Shown: in pieces, positions 8,132-17,250 of the stretch
How positions within the stretch are numbered: position 1 is the stretch's first letter
How the letters are laid out: the number at the start of each line of letters is the position of its first letter
Source of the DNA: a virus
Strand: one strand, 5' to 3'
DNA: 39,739 nucleotides
Virus record (IMG/VR): IMGVR_UViG_3300009157_000030
Coordinates: 1-39,739 of that record
Notes under the pieces: model-generated
What the model was told of the DNA's origin: nothing
Seen by the model: only the letters and a program-made list of their open reading frames with translations
Database searches by the model: none
Position numbers and translations under genes: made by a program

Positions 8132-11100
8132 ATGGCCGGAGATGTTGAGAAAAAGATTACTATAAAATACTCGAGCACTGGTTTAGCTGAACTCACTCGG
8201 CAAACAGAAAATTACAGTCGGAGTTTAAAGACAATTACAACTACGAACCAAACTCTCAACACTCAAACTGGAACATGGCAAACAACGAGTCAGTCGATTA
8301 GAAACACCACTGGAACAATGGGTGGATTGAAGGGTGCACTGACAAGCACAATGATGGGATTCATCGGAATAAACGCAGCGATAGGTTATGCATCGGAGGC
8401 ATACCAAGAACTTCGTAAATGGATAGATGCATCAGTCGTTTCATATAGAGCATTCGAGTATCAGATCGCAGAGGTCAGTTCCATCTTAGATAGCACAACC
8501 AGGGATACATTACCATCACTTGAAGTTGGTCTTTCAACTCTATCGATAACATACGGTAAATCAATCGGTGATCTTACAAAAGGATTATATGAAATAGTTT
8601 CAGCAGCTTTCGATGTCGATGATGCAATGAACCTATTGAATGTTGTTACAAAAGCATCAATGGCAGGATTAACAACTGTTGAGGGTGCTGTTAAAACCTT
8701 TACCGGTGTTCTAAACGCTTATGGACAATCTGCTGCACATGCTGCGGAATTATCTGATCAGATGTTCGAAGCAGTTATTCGTGGTAATTTTACATTTAAA
8801 GACTTAGAAGGATCACTTGGATATGTAGTTCCAATTGCTGCAAACCTTGGTGTTGAATTTAAAGAAGTTGCTGCATCACTTGCAACCGCAACAAGACAAG
8901 GACAACACATAGATTCAGTGACAAGGGGTCTTGGTCTTTTAATGCAGGGAATGGTTGATCCAACGAAGGAAGCATCCGAAGCAGCAAAGAAATATGGAAT
9001 AGACATGTCAGCAACCGCTTTAAGAATAACGGGATTAACTGGATTCTTCAAACAATTACACGATGCAACTCAAAAATATGGTATGCAAATTCTACCAGAA
9101 TTAATTGGAAACATGAGATCATTGAGAGTAGCGATGGCATTAACTGGTGATGAAGGAATACAGGGATTCACGGAAGATATGGCACTGTTGGAAACCGCAA
9201 CTGGTAAAACCGATGCTGCATTAGCTGCGATGATGAACACTCAGAAAACAATGTCTGACATCCTAACTCAATCAATGGAAAAAGTAAATAGAAGTATTGG
9301 TGAAGCATGGTCTGGTGTCGATATCTGGTGGAAGAAAGCACAATTATGGTGGGGAACTTTATTATCCGGTGGAGATGCCGATAAAGCAGTCCAGGGATTC
9401 GACTCCGCAGTAGAAGCAATGCGTCAATCTTACATTCAAAATATAGTTCAACCTGCTGCATCCGGTGAAAAAACAATCTTTGATAAATTACAAGAAATGG
9501 ATGTTCCATCAACCGTAACACCTGCTTTTTCAAAATTGATTAAAGATACAATGCAATTTGGCACTGTTAAACAATACCTTGACGTTACAGATCAGGCAGA
9601 ATCGTTAAATAAGGAAGCAACCGCAGCAACAAATGCACAATTGGCAATTAAATCATTATTGTATCAAGCGGAAGTTGCCGGTAAAGAATTAAATAAAAAG
9701 AGTGTTTCCCCATTACGATATCACTATGATCAGAATATGAATAAGGGTATGCAATACGTTGATCAAAACACTCTTGCAGTTGCTAACCAAGCATTATCCG
9801 TTCTCGGAATGAATACCGTTGATACAACAATGTCAATATCAGAATTAAATAAAGTTCTTGAGAATGTTAATGTTAGAAGTGCAGATTTAACTGGTTCACT
9901 CGAAGGTGTAACGAAAGCAGAGAACGAATTAAGACCCGCAGTAGATCAATTTCAATCAGCATTCGAGGACATGAGTGCAGCGATAGCTGATCACCAAGAC
10001 AACATAGTATCACTTGAGGCAGAATTAAGAAAACTCGAAGAACAAATAAGTGATACATATAAGGGATTCTCTGGAAAACTTACATATGAAGTTGAAGTTA
10101 AAATATCAGAAAACAAAATGGATCAATTTCAAGAGTATTCAAACATGGCAGCAAAGTATGGATCAGAATACATAAATGAATGGACAAATGTATTTGATCA
10201 ATATGGTAACAACATGTCAGATGTTCTCAAAACTATCTACGAATATAACGATGCATTGGAAGAACAAACACGTGCACAACAGGAAGCGAAGAATGCAGCG
10301 AGAGAACTTGAAATACAACTTGCAGAGAACAACATTCAGATGCTTAAACTACAATTGGCCGGTATGATGAGGCGTAGAGGAAACACACGTGCAGAACAAC
10401 GTGAAATGAAAATGATTGAGATTGAAAATACTAAAATTAGAATTCAACAAATGCAACAACAGTATGATGAACAAGTTGCAAACCATGAAGAAACAAACGA
10501 TGCAACTCGATCAGCTTATGAGGAAGCACAACAGATTCTTCAAGCATACACTGATTATGAAAAACATCAATTGTGGTTACTGAAAGACACACGTGCGGAG
10601 GACATTGCCGATCTTCAACAGAACATACAAGATCAGAAAACACTGTATGAATCAAGAACAAAGATGTTGCAGGATGAGTATGCACAATTGAACTCGATGA
10701 CAACATTATACACACAAACATTGATGGCAGTTGCTCGTGATCCTGAACTTGCAGCACAGTATAAAAAATTCTTCGGTATCGATGCAATGGAACAGGCACG
10801 TATTGCATACGAAGATTACATAACTTTCGTTTCACAAAATCCAGTATCGGGAGGAGTTGGGGGATCGGGTGGTGGAGTTCCTAAAGTTAACACATATAGA
10901 GTTAAATCAACTAATCCACCACCGGATTTCGTTGGTCCAATTCTTGAAAAATCAGTTACATCATCGAGTGGTGTGACAAAATCATACAATTGGAAAACAG
11001 GTGTTGGTGATAAATCAATCACATCATTGAAGATTGGAGACACAATCGGATGGACAAGAGGAACTAACTATATTCCAGAAACGGGAATGTATCAATTACA

Positions 11101-11293
11101 TAAATATGAAAAAGTAGTTCCGGCAGGTGGGGAAGGTGGAGAATCAATTTCAAATGTTGTTACAATTAATATTAACAATCCTCAAGTGAACAGTGATCAA
11201 GATATTTCAAAACTTGCGAGAACCCTTGAGAACGTGATGAGAGCAAACCTTACCGATAAAAAATACGGCAAGAGTAAACACAGGATAGCATAA
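8132..11293 (+). CDS. Tail tape measure protein
   Basis: 1053 residues, the longest gene here. The N-terminal third (about 75-330) has the phage tape-measure pattern: a hydrophobic segment (STMMGFIGINAAIGYASEAY), then VVTKASMAGLTTVEGAVKTF and a TIGR01760-like core. Residues about 600-880 are coiled coil, rich in Q, E and K. A glycine linker (about 905-915) leads to a C-terminal domain with WTRGTNYIPETGMYQLHK, a motif common at tape-measure ends. It would set the tail length (roughly 0.15 nm per residue in known systems) and pass into the host envelope. GGTGA lies six bases before the ATG, and the gene begins right after the chaperone stop. Confidence 0.9.
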   Translation: MAGDVEKKITIKYSSTGLAELTRQTENYSRSLKTITTTNQTLNTQTGTWQTTSQSIRNTTGTMGGLKGALTSTMMGFIGINAAIGYASEAYQELRKWIDASVVSYRAFEYQIAEVSSILDSTTRDTLPSLEVGLSTLSITYGKSIGDLTKGLYEIVSAAFDVDDAMNLLNVVTKASMAGLTTVEGAVKTFTGVLNAYGQSAAHAAELSDQMFEAVIRGNFTFKDLEGSLGYVVPIAANLGVEFKEVAASLATATRQGQHIDSVTRGLGLLMQGMVDPTKEASEAAKKYGIDMSATALRITGLTGFFKQLHDATQKYGMQILPELIGNMRSLRVAMALTGDEGIQGFTEDMALLETATGKTDAALAAMMNTQKTMSDILTQSMEKVNRSIGEAWSGVDIWWKKAQLWWGTLLSGGDADKAVQGFDSAVEAMRQSYIQNIVQPAASGEKTIFDKLQEMDVPSTVTPAFSKLIKDTMQFGTVKQYLDVTDQAESLNKEATAATNAQLAIKSLLYQAEVAGKELNKKSVSPLRYHYDQNMNKGMQYVDQNTLAVANQALSVLGMNTVDTTMSISELNKVLENVNVRSADLTGSLEGVTKAENELRPAVDQFQSAFEDMSAAIADHQDNIVSLEAELRKLEEQISDTYKGFSGKLTYEVEVKISENKMDQFQEYSNMAAKYGSEYINEWTNVFDQYGNNMSDVLKTIYEYNDALEEQTRAQQEAKNAARELEIQLAENNIQMLKLQLAGMMRRRGNTRAEQREMKMIEIENTKIRIQQMQQQYDEQVANHEETNDATRSAYEEAQQILQAYTDYEKHQLWLLKDTRAEDIADLQQNIQDQKTLYESRTKMLQDEYAQLNSMTTLYTQTLMAVARDPELAAQYKKFFGIDAMEQARIAYEDYITFVSQNPVSGGVGGSGGGVPKVNTYRVKSTNPPPDFVGPILEKSVTSSSGVTKSYNWKTGVGDKSITSLKIGDTIGWTRGTNYIPETGMYQLHKYEKVVPAGGEGGESISNVVTININNPQVNSDQDISKLARTLENVMRANLTDKKYGKSKHRIA

Positions 11294-11295
11294 CC

Positions 11296-11865
11296 ATGAC
11301 GAGAGCAGGAACGTATAATAATCAAATAAAACCATCTATACCATATATAGAACTGCATGGTGCAAATTGTGATTACGTTGCAGACTCACCAGATTGGAAT
11401 ACTTTAAAGTGGCAGATTGTTAAAGTCTTGACATCTGATTTCATAGATGAGAGTGGATCGACAGACGAGGGAATAAAAGTTGTTACAACTGGAATATACA
11501 GAATTGATTTTGAATTATGTCTTGACAATAGACAATGTAGTGGAGAAACACTTGTAATGACGAGAGTGGTCAAAGGAAGTGGAACATCACCATTATATGA
11601 TTCAGAAGAAATATTATACTCTGGAAGTTGCGGATCGACTGCGAGTATTGTTCAATTGAATTCATCGATAACTGTTTATCTTGAAAAAGATGAACACGTT
11701 TATTTTCAATTCAGAACAGACGATGCATCAACAACAATAATGTCAGAGATTGATGTTAATGACGTTTACAGAAATTTTTCAAGAGTTAGAATATCATTCA
11801 TCCCACTTGGTGGATGGAATAACAACAACTGTGGAAATATTATAAACAGAGGAATTAGGCGATAA
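11296..11865 (+). CDS. Tail-tip protein with C1q/TNF-like jelly-roll pattern
   Basis: 189 residues. GIYRIDFELCLDN, then SSITVYLEKDEHVYFQFRTDD and a last strand RVRISFIPLGGW follow the strand order of C1q/TNF-like jelly rolls, a fold used in phage tail fibres. It follows the tape measure stop by two bases, in the tail-tip region. No strong ribosome site is visible; translation may be coupled to the tape measure gene. Family call is from pattern only. Confidence 0.45.
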   Translation: MTRAGTYNNQIKPSIPYIELHGANCDYVADSPDWNTLKWQIVKVLTSDFIDESGSTDEGIKVVTTGIYRIDFELCLDNRQCSGETLVMTRVVKGSGTSPLYDSEEILYSGSCGSTASIVQLNSSITVYLEKDEHVYFQFRTDDASTTIMSEIDVNDVYRNFSRVRISFIPLGGWNNNNCGNIINRGIRR

Positions 11866-11866
11866 A

Positions 11867-12451
11867 ATGGCAGACGATCTTCCATATTATGAGACAATGT
11901 ATGGGATATACATTGAAGATTGGGATTGGAGTTACGGAAGTGGATTCTTTGCAAACACACACTTCATGTTAACAAAAGAATACTTAAATGAAGGATGTTT
12001 CACAACCGATTACACGACTCTATCCAATGGAGAAAATGTTATAATGTTTCTATATCCACATTGGATTAAAAAACAGTATTACATCGAAGGTGTCTTAGAA
12101 GGTCAATTCTGTATTTCAATAGTCGGTGGAGTAGATGGAAGATTATACACATACAAAGTTAGACTTATGAAACTACATGAAGATGGAACAATCGGTGAAA
12201 TAGGATCAACTGGAACGAAAACAGTTATTAACCAATACTATGCATATGATATAGACATCGGAGTAGGCGATGAGGGTGTCTATCAATTCTATATGACAAT
12301 CTCACCAGAAAAAAAAGTATTGGATAAGGAACGTCTATATGTTGAAATAACATTAGATGTTGATGGAACAACTGGTGATATGTGTTTGTATCACTCAAAT
12401 GATGCAACATGGGAAGATTTCAAAATTAGTATTCCATTTAGAGGATTATAA
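11867..12451 (+). CDS. Tail-tip protein, unknown family
   Basis: 194 residues, acidic and rich in Y, G, D and beta strands (YGIYIEDWDWSYGSGFF, then YVEITLDVDGTTGDM). I do not recognise the family. It lies in a run of closely spaced tail genes and ends TAATG-overlapped with the next. A structural role in the tail tip is likely from position. Confidence 0.5.
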   Translation: MADDLPYYETMYGIYIEDWDWSYGSGFFANTHFMLTKEYLNEGCFTTDYTTLSNGENVIMFLYPHWIKKQYYIEGVLEGQFCISIVGGVDGRLYTYKVRLMKLHEDGTIGEIGSTGTKTVINQYYAYDIDIGVGDEGVYQFYMTISPEKKVLDKERLYVEITLDVDGTTGDMCLYHSNDATWEDFKISIPFRGL

Positions 12452-13971
12452 TGCCAGGACCACAAGTTGGAACAATAACATTAAGTTGTGATATTTCAAC
12501 ACCATCGTCAGTGATAATCAGGCCAATTGGAACTGGTCTGTTGAATCAACATAAAGTTAGAACAGGTGCATTTACAATAGGCCCTGGTGGACCATCGAAT
12601 TACCAAGAAGTCGATGAAGTTGTATGTGATGACACACTATCGTTTGTTGTTTGGAATGAACCATCAATCGTTAGTGATCTTTATTTATTTGAAGATATAT
12701 CACTACCGAGCAACTATGAAATAAAATCAATAATAGTAACTGCAAAAAACTTATACGATCACTCACTGTCCACAAATTATAAATATAAACTTTTAATCTA
12801 TGATGGTTCAGATATTTATAGATCACCAAATTTACAAATTAAAAATGGACTTGGTGACTACTGGTTCTATCATACTGCATACGGAAGTTCAAGTTGGGCT
12901 TGGTCAAGTCAACCAAGTGATGATTCACCATTAACACAAGATTATATAAATAATCTACAAATAGGAGTAGAGACAAGTTCACCAACAGATTACGATCCAA
13001 ATCAATTAACAATAGTTGTAACGGGTGCGGGAGATTTAACAGAACTGACACCACAAGGATCGGCAAGTAATTGGGAGAACATAAACGAGGATTGGATATT
13101 TTCAGAAACAGATTACAATTATACGACAACTGCAACAACTTGGAAGTATGATTTATATGGATTAAATGATTATCCATTGCCATCTGAACGTGGTCCAATA
13201 AGTCATATAATAATTCATGCATTTTGTAGACAGAATTATGTTTGGGGAACGATGTCACAGGCAAAAACGGCAATAAAAACTTATGGAAATATCTATTATG
13301 GAACTGCTGTCAATGTTGGTAATCAATCATACTGGCAAGTTCCAGTTGAAACAACATATACAAAGAACCCATTTACAGGTAATGATTGGACATGGCCAGA
13401 GATCGATGCCCTACAAGCAGGTATTGGACTTTATAGAAGTGCCGATGCATCTTGGGTGAGATGTGCATGTTGTTTCGTTGAAGTATTTGCCAATTCACTT
13501 GGAAATGCACAGATCGCAACATCTCAAATTTATGCAACATTAAACATATCGATAAACACAACTGAAACATGTTCATTACCAAAACCAGTAGATATAGACG
13601 TAAGACATGAAGTAGATGCTCGTGGATTAAACTTCTGGTCTGGAAACAGAGAAGTCTATGCACTCGGTAGAACATCAAAGAGAACGGTGTTGTCTGGAAT
13701 AATGTGGGATGGTTGCACCGATGGAACGTCAACGTGCGAGGACATCATAAACTGCATAAGAACGATGGCAAAACGTCAACTACCAATAGCACTCACAGGA
13801 TTGCGTTATTCATATCTAAACACAAATTACAACATCATATCATTCGCTTGGAAGAAACAATTCAACTGTTCAAATATTTCAGATTGGGAACTTGAATTAG
13901 AATTCTGCGATGAATCTCCTGGTGGACCACCGAGTGGTTTCACATATACTTTCCCAATGGAGTTGAGTTAA
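12451..13971 (+). CDS. Large tail-tip/baseplate protein, unknown family
   Basis: 506 residues. Residues 1-375 are beta-rich with tandem sandwich-like stretches (KSIIVTAKNLYDHS and ISHIIIHAFCRQNY occupy similar places in two halves, each followed by a Y/W-rich segment), suggesting an internal duplication. The last 130 residues (DVRHEVDARGLNFWSG, RTVLSGIMWDGC, IALTGLRYSYLNT, WELELEFCDE) look like a compact domain reminiscent of distal-tail or hub insert domains. It starts on the stop of the gene before. Cysteine pairs (CACC, CTDG, CED) are present. Role from position only. Confidence 0.5.
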   Translation: MPGPQVGTITLSCDISTPSSVIIRPIGTGLLNQHKVRTGAFTIGPGGPSNYQEVDEVVCDDTLSFVVWNEPSIVSDLYLFEDISLPSNYEIKSIIVTAKNLYDHSLSTNYKYKLLIYDGSDIYRSPNLQIKNGLGDYWFYHTAYGSSSWAWSSQPSDDSPLTQDYINNLQIGVETSSPTDYDPNQLTIVVTGAGDLTELTPQGSASNWENINEDWIFSETDYNYTTTATTWKYDLYGLNDYPLPSERGPISHIIIHAFCRQNYVWGTMSQAKTAIKTYGNIYYGTAVNVGNQSYWQVPVETTYTKNPFTGNDWTWPEIDALQAGIGLYRSADASWVRCACCFVEVFANSLGNAQIATSQIYATLNISINTTETCSLPKPVDIDVRHEVDARGLNFWSGNREVYALGRTSKRTVLSGIMWDGCTDGTSTCEDIINCIRTMAKRQLPIALTGLRYSYLNTNYNIISFAWKKQFNCSNISDWELELEFCDESPGGPPSGFTYTFPMELS

Positions 13972-14394
13972 ATGGCAAATTTCAATATAGCATGGACAGA
14001 CACAGATGGAACACCATCAGATGTTGATCTACATGTTCCATACAATAAAGCAGAGAGTGGACAGTTGTCATTTGGAGTTAATAATTTTTCTTTCCGTAGC
14101 GGAAATTACGCTTCATATATAAATGGATTGGATGATGAGATGTTAAGTCTCAATGGATATGAGGATGTCGATGCAATGACTAAGTTCGAAGCACTTCACT
14201 ATGTTATGGATAGTTGTTTAGAAGTGACGATCTCCGGACTTAACTCGGAAGATGACGGAACATATATAATTGCATCACTCTCATATTCACCAATCGGATT
14301 GGATGTATTCGAATATAGAATACAATTAAAATACATAAGCAATGAAGTAGATTTGGGATTCCCTGAAACATTTGATGAGTGGGAATTAGATTAG
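13972..14394 (+). CDS. Tail-tip protein, unknown family
   Basis: 140 residues, acidic, no family recognised. The ATG follows the previous stop directly (TAAATG). The second half (CLEVTISGLNSEDDGTYIIASLSYS, then VFEYRIQLKY) is beta-rich and similar in style to the proteins before it. Probably a tail-tip or baseplate accessory piece. Confidence 0.5.
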   Translation: MANFNIAWTDTDGTPSDVDLHVPYNKAESGQLSFGVNNFSFRSGNYASYINGLDDEMLSLNGYEDVDAMTKFEALHYVMDSCLEVTISGLNSEDDGTYIIASLSYSPIGLDVFEYRIQLKYISNEVDLGFPETFDEWELD

Positions 14395-14405
14395 GAGGAA
14401 AAAAC

Positions 14406-15017
14406 ATGGCATGGAATGATACAAAAATAACTGGCGATCATGTGACCGCAGCAGAATGGAATGCGATGGTGACTTATATTGAATCTTTACCAACTGAGTC
14501 AACACCACACATTATACCATTTGAAATTTATGACGCAGTTGATGGTATTACACCACGATTTATATTTGACTACGCAGAAGCAGGATCGTTACCAAGCACA
14601 TCAATTTTGCAAGGTAACAGTAATGCAAACTATGATCTGCTTATTCAAGCAAACAGTGGTGATAATCTACCATACATTAGGTTAAACTACGATAGTTCAA
14701 TAGATTTTGCAGTAAATTACGGTGGCAGAGACAATAGAATTCTAATGCAATTCATGGATAGTGGTTCACCATACGTTAACTTAGAGCACATACTAACAGA
14801 AGTAGCACCATCTGTCTTTGAAATCGCACTAACAGTTACATCAGAATTTGGAGTAGGTCCAACGGATGTTGATCTTGCACTATACCCTGCCGGTGATGGA
14901 CACGTTAAATTCGGAACGTATGAAGTAATGAGCACCGAAACATTCAGTGGATTCATAGAAATTTTAGATGCATCCGGAACATTAAGAAAATTAATGGTCT
15001 GTGAAATAGTAGCATAG
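14406..15017 (+). CDS. Tail fibre/spike-like protein
   Basis: 203 residues. The start WNDTKITGDHVTAAEWNAMVTYI is the short N-terminal pattern seen at the base of many phage fibres. The middle (SNANYDLLIQANSGDNLPYIRLNYD, then DVDLALYPAGDGHVKFGTY) has the repetitive hydrophilic style of fibre shafts, where such sequences describe display of data-like repeats. ATG 14406 is chosen over an in-frame GTG at 14379 because AGGAGG lies seven bases upstream. It probably forms the distal fibre that contacts the host. Confidence 0.6.
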   Translation: MAWNDTKITGDHVTAAEWNAMVTYIESLPTESTPHIIPFEIYDAVDGITPRFIFDYAEAGSLPSTSILQGNSNANYDLLIQANSGDNLPYIRLNYDSSIDFAVNYGGRDNRILMQFMDSGSPYVNLEHILTEVAPSVFEIALTVTSEFGVGPTDVDLALYPAGDGHVKFGTYEVMSTETFSGFIEILDASGTLRKLMVCEIVA

Positions 15018-15028
15018 GAGATGAAAAA

Positions 15029-15205
15029 ATGGTATTGGTAGACATAAACATAAACGAAATTCAGGCCCTTGATATAGTTTTCAAGGAATGTAAAGTAAGA
15101 CTCGATGCTGCGGAATTACTCCTCGGATTACGAGCAAAAATATACAAATCATATAAAGCAGAACTTGAAAAAAAGGTGAGTGAGAATGAGAAGAAGTCCG
15201 GTTAA
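15029..15205 (+). CDS. Small helical protein, unknown
   Basis: 58 residues, charged and helical (LDIVFKECKVRLDAAELLLGLRAKIYKSYKAELEKK sections). AGGAG lies eight bases upstream, and the gene overlaps the next by 20 bases. Not recognised. It begins the small-gene cassette that ends the virion operon. Confidence 0.6.
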   Translation: MVLVDININEIQALDIVFKECKVRLDAAELLLGLRAKIYKSYKAELEKKVSENEKKSG

Positions 15206-15449
15206 AAAGATCGAACCAGATCAAATGCGGGAATTGCTTAAGAACATTAAAGCACTATCACAAGAAGCAAAAAAACCGGACACAAAACCAAATTATGATA
15301 GTGTAACAAGTAAAGAGGTTCTATTCTATTTCCTCGCACAGTTTGCCGATCTCGAGACTCGAGTAACAAAGATAGAAACCACCCAAACCTGCTTAATGTG
15401 GTTCATGGGAATAGCCCTCGCAATCGTAGGGGTGGTGATCGTATTATAA
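15186..15449 (+). CDS. XhlA-like membrane-anchored protein (lysis cassette)
   Basis: 87 residues: a basic, helical front part, a coiled-coil stretch (QFADLETRVTKIETTQ) and one C-terminal membrane helix (MWFMGIALAIVGVVIVL). This layout matches hemolysin XhlA-like proteins, which sit with holins in phage lysis cassettes. ATG 15186 is preferred over GTG 15180 because GGTGA lies six bases upstream. The inner-membrane location is predicted. The family match is by architecture only. Confidence 0.5.
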   Translation: MRRSPVKKIEPDQMRELLKNIKALSQEAKKPDTKPNYDSVTSKEVLFYFLAQFADLETRVTKIETTQTCLMWFMGIALAIVGVVIVL

Positions 15450-15469
15450 ATATAATTGAACTCGAGTGC

Positions 15470-15742
15470 ATGTTCATAATGCTTCTTGCGATCCCGATCT
15501 TACTGAAAGTCAGAGACTACTTATACAAACAGAAGGGTTATACAGTTCACTATCTCGAGAATACGATCTTCAATGGATTATTCTTTACGGGCACATTTAT
15601 CGTAGGATTAATAATAAAAGACAGATTAATTGTGCTCTTATCACTTCCATTTCTCGTGTGGTTAATCATACCATTAGTGATGTTTTCACTACGGCAATGG
15701 AAAGAATTTCTTGATTTATTGTCAATATATTTAAGGAGGTAA
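15470..15742 (+). CDS. Multi-spanning membrane protein, possible holin
   Basis: About 90 residues from ATG 15470, with hydrophobic segments MLLAIPILLKV, GLFFTGTFIVGLII and LIVLLSLPFLVWLIIPLVMF, giving two or three membrane helices and a charged C-terminus. The start is uncertain: the frame is open upstream and GGTGATC lies near 15433, so a non-ATG start around 15455 is possible. Its place between an XhlA-like and a small membrane protein suggests a role in lysis or exit. Confidence 0.5.
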   Translation: MFIMLLAIPILLKVRDYLYKQKGYTVHYLENTIFNGLFFTGTFIVGLIIKDRLIVLLSLPFLVWLIIPLVMFSLRQWKEFLDLLSIYLRR

Positions 15743-15745
15743 ATT

Positions 15746-15943
15746 ATGACAGACGAAGTAGTAAAGAAATCAAAAGAACCATTGGGCCTAACGAAAGGTA
15801 GCGTGAGAGCAATTATCGTTCTATCTCTTATAGGACTTATTGCTGCATGTTTGGGTTTAAAAATATCCATACCTGAGTTTTTAGTCGCCCTGGTAATCAT
15901 GGCCGTAACCTTCTACTTTAAAGACCGATCCGACAAGGAATGA
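15746..15943 (+). CDS. Small membrane protein, holin-like
   Basis: 65 residues with two membrane helices (AIIVLSLIGLIAACLGL and FLVALVIMAVTFYF) and charged ends. The pattern GSVRAIIVLSLIG, then PEFLVALVIMAVTFYFKDRS is one I associate with small phage membrane proteins near lysis genes. AAGGAGGT lies six bases before the ATG, one of the strongest sites here. It is the last gene of the rightward virion operon. No peptidoglycan or pseudomurein hydrolase accompanies it. Confidence 0.55.
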   Translation: MTDEVVKKSKEPLGLTKGSVRAIIVLSLIGLIAACLGLKISIPEFLVALVIMAVTFYFKDRSDKE

Positions 15944-15972
15944 TCCGTTTCAAAAAAGCCATAAAAACGGAT
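15943..15972. terminator. Inverted repeat at the end of the virion operon
   Basis: ATCCGTTT (15943-15950) and AAACGGAT (15965-15972) pair over 8 bp with a 14-base loop; the repeat overlaps the stop codon of the last gene. ATTATTTAAAACGGTTTTTA follows with a T run on the + strand. Confidence 0.5.
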
Positions 15973-16004
15973 TATTTAAAACGGTTTTTACAGTAGAATT
16001 AGAA

Positions 16005-16034
16005 GTCGGGGTATGATCTACCACACACCCCGAC
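16005..16034. terminator. Bidirectional terminator hairpin between convergent operons
   Basis: GTCGGGGT (16005-16012) pairs with ACCCCGAC (16027-16034), again 8 bp with a 14-base loop. A T-rich tail (AATCTCCTTTTAATCTT) follows on the + strand. Rightward genes end at 15943 and leftward ones at 16098, so the site would stop both. Confidence 0.55.
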
Positions 16035-16097
16035 AATCTCCTTTTAATCTTATTCAACGATATACTGGCTATTTACCCTTATACAGTTGATTAAACA

Positions 16098-16418
16098 TCA
16101 AATAAAAGTGGGTTTTTTTTTATCTTGAATACGTTTCCAATCCTCTCGAAATTCGTAGACATCGCCATTTGTTGTTTTCTTATGGTCCTCATAGGGTGCT
16201 AACATCCTTCGATAGAGTTCCAATTTGCAGCACTCGAGCATTCCTATGATTTCATTATACCGTGCGTAGTTGGGTTTAATTCCAAGTTGGCGATCTATAA
16301 TCTTGGTGATCAAATAGTTAAGTTCTCCGGCATTAAGATTATTCAACTCTGGTCTGGCTAAAAATGGTGCGAGGATCAAGTTGAACTTCTCTCGATCTTC
16401 TTGTTTAATGTATGGCAT
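16098..16418 (-). CDS. Conserved phage protein, DUF6899 type
   Basis: 106 residues. The start MPYIKQEDREKF, then AGELNYLITKI, CCKLELYRRMLAPYEDHKKTTNGDVY, is a pattern I recognise in many phage and host genomes (DUF6899). The function is unknown. It is the last gene of the long leftward operon, three bases after the stop of the zincin gene. Confidence 0.7.
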   Translation of the reverse strand: MPYIKQEDREKFNLILAPFLARPELNNLNAGELNYLITKIIDRQLGIKPNYARYNEIIGMLECCKLELYRRMLAPYEDHKKTTNGDVYEFREDWKRIQDKKKPTFI

Positions 16419-16420
16419 AA

Positions 16421-16795
16421 TTATCTCCTCTTTAACATTTTCAATTCGAATTCAAGGGCCTTTTCCTCTGCCTTGGCCCAAAGATAATAGTGGCCTAATT
16501 CATGGTAAACGATACCGATCCATGCTTGACAATTTCCCTTGTAATTGTAGGGATAAAGAAGTTGTATGTTTCCATTACCCATGCACATTCCGACACACTT
16601 CTCGTGACCGAATGTTCTCCGAAAACGGACCTTCGGAACTGGCATATTGTAGAATGCACAGAATATAATCAGTGCATGATCGAATGGTGTTCTATTGTTA
16701 ATATATTCATTGGTGATCTCCGCATTATAAAATGTTTTCAATAGTTTATATAATCTTTTCGATGTCAACAAAGACGGCAATAGTATTTTCGTCAT
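16421..16795 (-). CDS. Small zinc metallopeptidase-like protein (HExxH)
   Basis: 124 residues from ATG 16795. IVYHELGHYYLW carries the HExxH zinc motif (HELGH) in the last third, with a helix after it; E, K and R-rich C-terminus. This is the minimal zincin signature, with SprT-like and ImmA/IrrE-like proteases as relatives. The start used overlaps the previous stop as ATGA; a longer reading from 16882 would begin deep in the upstream gene. A second HExxH protein opens the same operon (26979-27482). The substrate is unknown; cleavage of a host regulator or of a viral structural precursor are options. Confidence 0.65.
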   Translation of the reverse strand: MTKILLPSLLTSKRLYKLLKTFYNAEITNEYINNRTPFDHALIIFCAFYNMPVPKVRFRRTFGHEKCVGMCMGNGNIQLLYPYNYKGNCQAWIGIVYHELGHYYLWAKAEEKALEFELKMLKRR

Positions 16796-17250
16796 TTCTT
16801 TACAACCTTCTTTTTTGATTTTTTTGTGGTTAACTGTCGTAACCTGACCTGTTCTTCTTGTATCTGTTTCAACATATCCCAAGTGAGATATCTTGACATG
16901 CTCATTAAATCCTCAAGTTCTTTCTCTCGTCTTGGAAGTTTAAGGAAACGATATGAAACATAACCTATTAAACAACAACCAAGCAGGTATCCCATTGCCA
17001 AACCAGGAGTTAAGGTTATAGGAAGTCCTGTGGTTGCCAGTGCAAGAGGAATTAAAGCGAATAGGAATAGAATGTCTTTGAACATTCCAAGGTAATAACT
17101 ACCCTCGGAATAGGTGTTTCTCCAAAAGACAAACATATCCCGTATTCGCTTATGGCCGAGTCTCGAAGTGGAGGTTGCTTCGTAGACATCTATGTTATCC
17201 GAATACTTTGCAAGTTCTTTTGCATACTTATGAAAAGGAAATTTTGGCAA
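16792..17250 (-). CDS. Membrane protein with two helices
   Basis: 152 residues. Residues about 57-76 (DILFLFALIPLALATTGLPI) and 80-100 (GLAMGYLLGCCLIGYVSYRF) are two hydrophobic helices, between a charged N-terminal half and a helical, very basic tail (TTKKSKKKVVKK). No family recognised. The operon neighbours overlap by only a few bases, so it is probably co-translated. Confidence 0.6.
   Translation of the reverse strand: MPKFPFHKYAKELAKYSDNIDVYEATSTSRLGHKRIRDMFVFWRNTYSEGSYYLGMFKDILFLFALIPLALATTGLPITLTPGLAMGYLLGCCLIGYVSYRFLKLPRREKELEDLMSMSRYLTWDMLKQIQEEQVRLRQLTTKKSKKKVVKK

Noticed and set aside
9168-9533. Leftward frames inside the tape measure and tail-tip genes (also 12839-13273, 13373-13732)
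   Set aside because: They are antisense shadows with Leu/His/Arg-rich composition typical of reversed A-rich codons, and they lack ribosome sites.
15550-15900. Leftward 116-residue frame over the membrane-protein genes
   Set aside because: It is a shadow of the rightward membrane proteins, which have ribosome sites and hydrophobic helices.
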